A DNA stretch of 14,291 bases, from assembly GCA_040376705.1 (NCBI GenBank), contig JBEIQE010000024.1:1-14291 (forward strand), in the 5' to 3' direction. The position numbers were made by a program, and so were the translations under genes. Under the pieces are notes generated by a model. That model saw nothing but the letters and a program-made list of their open reading frames with translations. It did no database searches and was not told the DNA's origin. This document shows positions 7,575 to 13,150 of this stretch, in pieces; position 1 is the first letter of the stretch, and each line of letters opens with the position of its first letter. Source of the stretch: JBEIQE01 sp040376705 (GTDB lineage Bacteria; Pseudomonadota; Alphaproteobacteria; UBA2400).

Positions 7575-7579
7575 CTTAC

Positions 7580-7632
7580 GCCTCAATTTGGTTGATTTGA
7601 TAGGACATATAACAACCAGAGTGCATTGAGGC
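7580..7632. repeat. nested inverted repeats in the divergent control region
   Basis: Outer arms GCCTCAAT (7580-7587) and ATTGAGGC (7625-7632) are perfect 8-bp reverse complements. Inner arms GGTTG (7590-7594) and CAACC (7613-7617) are perfect 5-bp reverse complements. The left outer arm contains the Shine-Dalgarno of the leftward operon, and the right arm overlaps its candidate -35 box. This could be an operator, or a leader hairpin that hides the ribosome binding site if transcription starts beyond 7632. Confidence 0.5.
7581..7584 (-). promoter_or_regulatory. ribosome binding site for the 6675-7574 gene
   Basis: GAGG on the minus strand, 6 nt before the ATG at 7574; it supports this start over the TTG at 7634. 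It sits inside the left arm of an inverted repeat. Confidence 0.55.
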
Positions 7633-7634
7633 AA
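7606..7634 (-). promoter_or_regulatory. candidate promoter of the leftward glycosyltransferase operon
   Basis: On the minus strand TTGCCT (7634-7629) is followed after exactly 17 nt by TATATG (7611-7606). Each hexamer matches the sigma-70 consensus at four of six positions. Transcription would begin near 7599, giving a leader of about 25 nt. Found by eye only. Confidence 0.35.
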
Positions 7635-7662
7635 GCAAATAGAGCCTTTAAAGACAGTCTAA

Positions 7663-7691
7663 TTGAAAAGGAAAAGCCAAACGTGTAGAAA
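7663..7691 (+). promoter_or_regulatory. candidate promoter of the rightward GT2-flippase-acyltransferase operon
   Basis: TTGAAA (7663-7668, five of six matches to the -35 box) and TAGAAA (7686-7691, four of six matches to the -10 box) are 17 nt apart. Transcription would begin near 7698. An ATG at 7698 would then be leaderless, which favours the better-supported ATG at 7740. Confidence 0.35.
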
Positions 7692-7728
7692 ACCGCGATG
7701 AACCCAGTTTCGGACGCTCCTCGCCTAC

Positions 7729-7732
7729 AAGG
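7729..7732 (+). promoter_or_regulatory. ribosome binding site that decides the 7740 start
   Basis: AAGG 7 nt before the ATG at 7740. The alternative in-frame ATG at 7698 has no Shine-Dalgarno, and its extra 14 residues are absent from the paralogue at 11175-12077. Confidence 0.55.
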
Positions 7733-7739
7733 TCAAGAC

Positions 7740-8672
7740 ATGACAAGAAAAATATCGGTTATTATTTGTACCCGTAATAGGGCACATGCCATCGGCCCTT
7801 GTCTGGAGGCCGTTGAGGGAGCATTTGCGGCTTGCCCGGTCGTCGAGGATTATGAAGTTGTTGTTGTCGATAACGACTCAACCGATGACACTTTTCTGGT
7901 TGTTACGAACTGGGCAAAGCAGCATAACGTTCCCCTCCGGTTGGTGACGGAAATAAAGCCCGGCTTGTCGGCGGCTCGGAATTGCGGAATCCGGACAGCT
8001 ACGGGAGAGCTGATGGTCTTTACCGATGACGATTGCTGTATGCGCTCCACTTATATCTCTGACCTTTTGACGCATGATGCGGCCGACACAGAGCTGACGA
8101 TGCGCAGCGGCTCGGTGGTTCTCGGTAATCCGTTGGATCTTCCTCTGACTATTCGAAAGGTTCCCGAGAGCCTGCGTTGGAAGAAACCGTTGGATATAAG
8201 AGGAGAGGGGTCTCTTTTGGGCGGTCTGATTGGCTGCAATATGGCCATGCGTCGCGAGGTGTTGGATAGGGTCGGATTTTTTGATGAAAATTTGGGCGCG
8301 GGCACAGCCTGTCCGGCCGGTGAAGATACTGATTTTTTTTACCGCGCCTATCTGGCAGGAATTGCGCTTGAGATGGTGCCAGACATGATTGTCGAACATC
8401 ACCACGGGCGCCGCTTACCTGCTGATGCTATAAAACTGCGCCGCAATTATGCAGTTGGCAACGGCGCGCTCTGCGCCAAATACCTGTTTCTCTACCCGAA
8501 TTTCAGTCGTCATCTGGTTTGGGATTTCAAGCGCTGCCTGCGTGCCATAGTTTCTCCTCCGGCGGAGTGGGATGCGGAAAAACGGGTAGCCATGAAACAG
8601 GTATTTCTGAATGAACTCCTGGGAGTCTTGATCTATTACAAGAGCCGACTTGTCAAGCTGATGGGCCATTAA
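7740..8672 (+). CDS. family 2 glycosyltransferase (GT-A fold), left copy
   Basis: GT-A glycosyltransferase of 310 residues, first gene of the rightward operon. It begins MTRKISVIICTRNRAHAI, the same opening as the paralogue at 11175-12077 (MKLTVIICTRNRAHAI). Motifs in order: VVVDNDSTDD (41-50), PGLSAARN (74-81), the metal site FTDDDC (94-99), AGEDTDFFYR (193-202) with Glu195-Asp196, and VEHHHGRR (218-225). The two copies also share the later pattern GNGALCAKYLF/GDGALYAKYMF and WDFKRCL/WDFKKAL. It would add one sugar to the repeat unit; donor unknown. The stop is directly followed by the flippase ATG. Codon use differs from the flanking genes: 9 of 21 glycines use GGA or GGG, against 3 of 25 in the right-hand paralogue, and AGA, AGG and ATA codons appear at the start. 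That fits a separate origin. Confidence 0.9.
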   Translation: MTRKISVIICTRNRAHAIGPCLEAVEGAFAACPVVEDYEVVVVDNDSTDDTFLVVTNWAKQHNVPLRLVTEIKPGLSAARNCGIRTATGELMVFTDDDCCMRSTYISDLLTHDAADTELTMRSGSVVLGNPLDLPLTIRKVPESLRWKKPLDIRGEGSLLGGLIGCNMAMRREVLDRVGFFDENLGAGTACPAGEDTDFFYRAYLAGIALEMVPDMIVEHHHGRRLPADAIKLRRNYAVGNGALCAKYLFLYPNFSRHLVWDFKRCLRAIVSPPAEWDAEKRVAMKQVFLNELLGVLIYYKSRLVKLMGH

Positions 8673-10106
8673 ATGTTCCGGCGCCTTGCCTTAAACACGA
8701 TCTCCATGTCCTCGGTGACGCTGCTGCGGATGCTAGCACAGATCATGGTGGTGCCGGTACTGGCGCGCATTCTGTCGCCCCATGATTACGGCCTTGTTGC
8801 GATGGCCATGCCGGTAGTCCTGTTTGCCATGATGTTTTCGGATGCCGGACTCTCCAACTCTCTGGTGCGGTACAGAACACGGGATCCGGAGGTCTGGTCG
8901 ACCAGTTTCTGGCTGGTTAGCGGACTTGGCGGATTGCTGACCCTGCTCTTGTGCCTTGTGGCCCCGCTGATGGCTCATATCATGGGACAGCCCGAGCTGA
9001 CCCTTATCATCATCGGCGTTTCCGTTATTGTGCTGTTGCAGTCGCTGGCGACGGTGCCGGGGGCGGTGTTCCAACATGAGCATCGTTTTGGCATGATCGC
9101 CGGAATTGAAATTGCTTCGCTTGTTGTTAGTATTGCCAGCGTCTTGTTGGCGGCCATGAACGGGATGGGAGCTTGGTCGCTGGTGATCCAGCAGATTTTG
9201 CAGTACATATCAAAACTGACTCTGACCTGGTGGTTTGCGCACTTCCGGCCACGATTGGTCTTCCGCCCGCACCTGGTCCGAGAACATCTGGTGTTTGGTC
9301 GTGATTTGCTGGGGGCTAATTTTTCCGGTTTCCTGTTTCAGTTGCTGGAGACCTTGATTATTGGCCGCTTTCTCGGCACGGCCCAGCTTGGCATCTTCTC
9401 GATGGCACTGCTTTTCGCCCGTCTGCCGTCACGCGTGGTTTCGGGGCCGCTGCAGTTCGTGCTGTATCCTTACTTCTCGCAGATCCGGCATGATGCCGCA
9501 GCTACTCGGCTGCTGCTACTTTTTCTGACCCGGGCCATGGCTATCGTGGTTTTCCCCAGCCTTGGCCTTCTCGCTGTTGCGCATGAGCCGTTTTTCAGGC
9601 TGCTACTGTCGGAAAAATGGGCGGCTGCCGGCACGACCTTCATGCTGGTGGCGCCAGCCATCGCACTACAAACCGTAACTAGTCTGCGTTTCACCGTGGC
9701 CATGGCTGCCGGAAATACCGGCGTTCTCCTGCGCAACTCGGTGGAGGGTGGGATTGTCTGGATCCTATTCCTGCTTGGAGCAGTCTGGGGGGGAGGCATG
9801 ATCTGGGTGGCTGCCACTTTTACGCTGGCAGCGCTTCTCTACCTTCCAAGGTCGATCCATATCACGTTGAAGACGGTCGATTGTCCTACCCCGGTTTATT
9901 TCCGTGCACTGGCTGTACCTACCATCGTAACGGCTTCGGGAGTAACAGCTTATTCCCTGATCCAACCACTGGCCACAACGGAGCCATGGACGCAGCTTGG
10001 TCTGGCTTTGTTGCTGCTGTTGGCCTGCAGCGCCTTGAGCGCTGCCTTGCAGATACGGGTATTGATGACCGAGGTCCGCGCGTTACGGCCAGAGAAGGTG
10101 ACTTGA
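8673..10106 (+). CDS. Wzx/ExoT-like oligosaccharide flippase
   Basis: Inner-membrane protein of the MOP superfamily that moves the undecaprenyl-linked repeat unit from cytoplasmic to periplasmic face. It has 477 residues, usual for the family, and is strongly hydrophobic with about 12-14 predicted membrane segments. The N-terminus (LNTISMSSVTLLRMLAQI, then VVPVLARILSPHDYGLVAMA) is characteristic of polysaccharide flippases of the PST/ExoT type. LVREHLVFGRDLLGANF in the middle corresponds to the conserved start of the second helical bundle. The ATG abuts the TAA of the upstream GT2 with no gap and no obvious Shine-Dalgarno, so translation probably depends on coupling. Substrate cannot be told from sequence. 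By hand count 16 of 31 glycines use GGA or GGG, far above the ExoY-like gene (1 of 15) or the acyltransferase (4 of 23), suggesting transfer together with the GT2 before it. Confidence 0.92.
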   Translation: MFRRLALNTISMSSVTLLRMLAQIMVVPVLARILSPHDYGLVAMAMPVVLFAMMFSDAGLSNSLVRYRTRDPEVWSTSFWLVSGLGGLLTLLLCLVAPLMAHIMGQPELTLIIIGVSVIVLLQSLATVPGAVFQHEHRFGMIAGIEIASLVVSIASVLLAAMNGMGAWSLVIQQILQYISKLTLTWWFAHFRPRLVFRPHLVREHLVFGRDLLGANFSGFLFQLLETLIIGRFLGTAQLGIFSMALLFARLPSRVVSGPLQFVLYPYFSQIRHDAAATRLLLLFLTRAMAIVVFPSLGLLAVAHEPFFRLLLSEKWAAAGTTFMLVAPAIALQTVTSLRFTVAMAAGNTGVLLRNSVEGGIVWILFLLGAVWGGGMIWVAATFTLAALLYLPRSIHITLKTVDCPTPVYFRALAVPTIVTASGVTAYSLIQPLATTEPWTQLGLALLLLLACSALSAALQIRVLMTEVRALRPEKVT

Positions 10107-10107
10107 T

Positions 10108-11206
10108 ATGAGCTGGGAAGCCTCTTCACATTACCATCATCTTGCTCATTATCTGGTTCTGGATGCCGCCCGCGGGATCGTAGCGTTGGCCGTGATGCTC
10201 TATCACGTTCAGAAGTACATTTACCCTCAATTGGGGGGCATCGTTTCTCCACCACAGCTACCTCGCAGTAGACCTGTTTTTCCTGATGAGCGGGCTTGTT
10301 ATTGCGCGAGCCTATGAAGCAAAACTGCTGGCGGGCAGCATGTCGTTTGGGCAGTTCTGCCGCGTGCGTTTTATCCGCCTTTATCCGCTCTATTTCTCAA
10401 GCCTAATACTTGGCCTGTCTTATGCCATCATCAAGACCATCCTGAAGCCGGAAGAGGCGATTACGTTTACTCAAGGAGTAGTATCATTTAGTTTGAACGC
10501 GGCTTTCTTGCCCGATGTTGTGATGTCGCGATCCGATATCTTCCCGTTCAATCCGGCAGCGTGGTCATTAGCGCTCGAGTGGGCCATTAATATCGTTTAC
10601 GCCATTTGGGCGGTGCGGCAATCTAATGCACGGTTATTGGTTATTACTGTACTTGCAGGTGTAGCGCTTGTCCCTGTTGCGGTGGATTATGGCTCAGTTG
10701 ATATGGGCTGGGGCCTGGTAACGGGCTTGGGCGGCGTGCTGCGCATCTGCTTCTCATTCACGCTCGGGGTGATTTTCTATCGCCAGTTGGCTAGCGGCAA
10801 ACTGCGCTTACCCGCTGTGCATTCGCTTGTTCTGCTTGGTGTGCTCATGCTCTTTATGCTTACGCCATTTGGCGGCTCAGGCGTGTGGTACGACCTGTTT
10901 TGCGTCTATGTAGTCTTCCCGCTCTTTGTTTTGTTTGCCTGTTCAACCGGCACGCCTGAAAAACTGAAAAGTAGTTTTGCGTTTCTGGGTTTGCAGTCTT
11001 ACGCCATTTATATTCTTCACACGCCGCTTATGCTGTGGTTTGGCGGCTTGTGGAAAATGGTAACGCGCACCGAGCCAGCCGAAAGCACTTACATAAGCGG
11101 CGTATTGTTACTGTCGTTTATTGTGATTGCAGCTTACATCGCAACACGCTGGTTTGATGAGCCTGCCCGCCGTCTCATGCTTTCGCTGAGTAAAAAGCGT
11201 ACTTGA
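10108..11206 (+). pseudogene. acyltransferase-3 family (OafA-like) membrane O-acyltransferase, frameshifted
   Basis: Polytopic membrane enzyme that would put acetyl or another acyl group on the polysaccharide. Two reading frames carry it. The first (10108-10317, 69 residues) holds the N-terminal helix LDAARGIVALAVMLYHV with Arg22 and the expected catalytic His33. The second frame carries SFLHHSYLAVDLFFLMSG from about 10241 and runs to 11206, with RVRFIRLYPLYF, AWSLALEW, SYAIYILHTPL and DEPARRLM, all hallmarks of the family. Removing one G from the six-G run at 10233-10238 joins them into one protein of 365 residues, a normal length. The ATG at 10108 has AAGG upstream and follows the flippase stop by one base. 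The internal ATG at 10286 has no ribosome binding site, and its 306-residue product would lack the catalytic His. The 3' end overlaps the convergent GT2 by 32 nt. Either a phase-variable gene, a true pseudogene or a sequencing error. Confidence 0.88.
10233..10238 (+). other. G6 tract at the frameshift site of the acyltransferase gene
   Basis: Run of six G (TTGGGGGGCATC context). The upstream frame reads YPQLGG and then diverges. With five G it reads YPQLGASFLHHSYLAVDLFF and stays open to 11206. Homopolymers of this kind mutate by slippage and are also a common site of sequencing error. Confidence 0.8.
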
Positions 11207-12077
11207 GCATACCGCGCGCGACATGATAAAGGCGGCTCCAGTGCGAAAGGCCTAATGCCGGACGGCAGAGTGGCCCACCCCATAGTTCGTTCAGAGCCTT
11301 TTTGAAATCCCACCACAGCGGGCGCAGTAATTGTGGTTGCGTGAACATGTATTTGGCATAAAGCGCGCCATCGCCCACATCGTAATCGCGTACCAGCTTG
11401 CCGATTTCGGCCGGCGTCTTGCGGCCATGGTAATGGCGAATGACGGCATCCGGTACATACTCAATCAGGTAGCCTGCATCATACACGCGGTAGAGATAGT
11501 CAATCTCCTCGCCACCCATAAAAGCGCCGCCTGCGCCAAAGCGCACATCAAACGGGCCGATTATTTTGGCAAGTGCCAGCGGCATAAGCATACTAGCTCC
11601 GATAATAGCCCCTGCCAGCTGCCGCTTGGCTGTAGGATGCTTATCCTTTTGCCAGTGCTCGGTGGTGGCGCGCGTGAGAATGGAGAAAGGCTGATCGGCA
11701 GGATCGCCCAGCTCAACACGGCCACCGCGCAGCACAAGGCCGGTATCGGTGGCTGCATGGCGTAAGAGGGCGGCAAAATAATCAGGCTTCGGCTGGCAGT
11801 CATCATCGGTAAAGGCGATCAGCTCGCCTTGCGCTGCGTTCATGCCTGCATTACGCGCATGCGAGAGGCCTTTGCGATGCTCAGACACCAGCCGTACCTG
11901 CGGATGCTTGGCGGCATACTCAGCAACTACAGCCTGGGTTGTATCGCTCGAGCCGTTATCAACAACAATACATTCGGCCTCAACTGCAGCTAATGCAAGC
12001 GACCGCGTTACCGCCTCAAGACAGCTGGTAATGGCATGAGCCCGATTTCGGGTGCAGATGATAACCGTAAGTTTCAT
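11175..12077 (-). CDS. family 2 glycosyltransferase (GT-A fold), right copy
   Basis: GT-A glycosyltransferase of 300 residues, last gene of the right leftward operon. The start is the ATG at 12075-12077, overlapping the GT4 stop by ATGA. Motifs: LTVIICTRNRAHAI (3-16), CIVVDNGSSDTT (36-47), GLSHARNAG (70-78), the metal site FTDDDC (89-94), GGEEIDYLYR (188-197) and YHGRK (216-220). It is a diverged paralogue of the 7740-8672 gene; that copy is on the opposite strand. Like that gene it probably adds a sugar late or early in the repeat unit, order unknown. Glycine codons are host-like (3 of 25 GGA/GGG), so the two copies seem to have different histories. The 3' end runs 32 nt into the acyltransferase coding region; no terminator is visible between the convergent genes. 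Confidence 0.9.
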   Translation of the reverse strand: MKLTVIICTRNRAHAITSCLEAVTRSLALAAVEAECIVVDNGSSDTTQAVVAEYAAKHPQVRLVSEHRKGLSHARNAGMNAAQGELIAFTDDDCQPKPDYFAALLRHAATDTGLVLRGGRVELGDPADQPFSILTRATTEHWQKDKHPTAKRQLAGAIIGASMLMPLALAKIIGPFDVRFGAGGAFMGGEEIDYLYRVYDAGYLIEYVPDAVIRHYHGRKTPAEIGKLVRDYDVGDGALYAKYMFTQPQLLRPLWWDFKKALNELWGGPLCRPALGLSHWSRLYHVARGMLKYAFYSAKA

Positions 12078-13150
12078 GAGGGTTTATTCTGCACAGCCAG
12101 CTGCAATACTTCCTGCCACAGTGCAGCCTGATAACTCCACTGCAGTTCGGGCCGCGCGGCGTAGGCGTAAGCTTCGGCCGATAACTCATTATAATAATAC
12201 GGGTCATTCCATAGGCGGCGCACAGCATTTACCCAATGCTCAATTGCGCTATCGGGGTTTAGCATGATGCCACCGGGGCCAACTGCCTCGGGCAAACCAC
12301 CGCGGTCGGACGCGATGACGGGAATGCCGCTGAATTGCGCTTCGCTGACCACGCGCCCGTAAGCTTCCTCCCATATACTGGGGGCGAGCAGAATTTTGCA
12401 GCGTCCATAAACCGATTTCATGTCCAGCGTTTGTGGTAGCAGTTTTATGTTAGGTAAGTGGGGGAGCTGGCTGTTGAGCATGGCGCGGTCTTCGGGTGAG
12501 AGAGGCCATGTTTCTATAAAGCTGAAGGGAATGTCAGGGCACTGGCGGGCCAACTCCAGCGCTACCGTTACGCCTTTAAACGGGTGCGGATTAATAAAGG
12601 TAACATTCTCGCGTGTTGTGGCCGTGGCATATTTTGCCTGTCCGTTTATAAGCGGCTGGATGATAACCGGCTCAACCCCGAAGGCGGCGCGATAGCGCTG
12701 CGCTGTGAAGGCTGAATTGGCAACGCAGGGGACAATTCCGAGCGTTGCAAAGTCACCACCATGATCTTTGAACTCAACATCCTGCAGCATCATGAGTACG
12801 GGGATGCTAAGTTTTTGTGCCTCGCGCGCTACCTGTACAGGTAGGCGAGCCAGCACAATAATGACATTGGGCCTGAATTTACGCGCAGTCCACGCCAGGC
12901 TTTCGGCCGGAAACCACGCGCGCCATACAGGATATCCAAGCTTGTTATCGCGTGCTGCCTTGCGCTTGCCGATGATCTTGTTGATCAACCTGCCCCGTTT
13001 GCCCACATAGCCGGTTTGCATGAGCGCCGTGAGCATGCCTATTTCGTGACCTTCGCTTTTAAGCGCAAGTGCTAACTCATGCGCAGACGACTGCAAGCCG
13101 CCCACCATTTGGGGCAGATAAGGCTGGCAGGTGGCGAAGAGTATTCTCAT
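12074..13150 (-). CDS. family 4 glycosyltransferase (GT-B fold), right copy
   Basis: GT-B glycosyltransferase of 358 residues. N-terminal domain begins MRILFATCQPYLPQMVGGLQ with the glycine loop at 17-18. The donor-binding half carries NVTFINPHPFKG (182-193), the EX7E motif at Glu262 and Glu270 (EEAYGRVVSE), GIPVIAS (275-281) and GGLPEAVGPGGI (284-295). It is the paralogue of the 5617-6678 gene, with identity also visible in DNA (for example the CATCCTGCAGCATCATGA block near 12778 and near 6310). The ATG overlaps the stop of the Wzy-like gene (ATGA) and the stop overlaps the GT2 start in the same way, so the three genes form a coupled operon. Both GT4 copies precede a GT2 gene, but those GT2 genes are from different subgroups. 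Sugar specificity is unknown. Confidence 0.92.
   Translation of the reverse strand: MRILFATCQPYLPQMVGGLQSSAHELALALKSEGHEIGMLTALMQTGYVGKRGRLINKIIGKRKAARDNKLGYPVWRAWFPAESLAWTARKFRPNVIIVLARLPVQVAREAQKLSIPVLMMLQDVEFKDHGGDFATLGIVPCVANSAFTAQRYRAAFGVEPVIIQPLINGQAKYATATTRENVTFINPHPFKGVTVALELARQCPDIPFSFIETWPLSPEDRAMLNSQLPHLPNIKLLPQTLDMKSVYGRCKILLAPSIWEEAYGRVVSEAQFSGIPVIASDRGGLPEAVGPGGIMLNPDSAIEHWVNAVRRLWNDPYYYNELSAEAYAYAARPELQWSYQAALWQEVLQLAVQNKPS

Noticed and set aside
7698..7739. Upstream ATG as the start of the 7740 glycosyltransferase
   Set aside because: No Shine-Dalgarno, close to the predicted transcription start, and the extra 14 residues are missing in the paralogue.
7878..8405. 175-codon open frame antisense to the GT2 gene
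   Set aside because: No recognisable motif or ribosome binding site; the opposite strand carries a clear glycosyltransferase through the whole stretch.
8733..9083. 116-codon His/Gln-rich open frame antisense to the flippase
   Set aside because: His- and Gln-rich low-complexity translations are typical of antisense readings of membrane-protein genes; no start signal.
10233..10238. Programmed +1 ribosomal frameshifting to make the full acyltransferase
   Set aside because: No recognised slippery codon pattern with a stop codon or stimulator at the site; slippage mutation or sequencing error explains the G run more simply. Not fully excluded.
10286..11206. Second acyltransferase frame as an independent gene starting at 10286
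   Set aside because: No ribosome binding site at the ATG, homology to the family continues upstream of it, and the product would lack the first helix and catalytic His.
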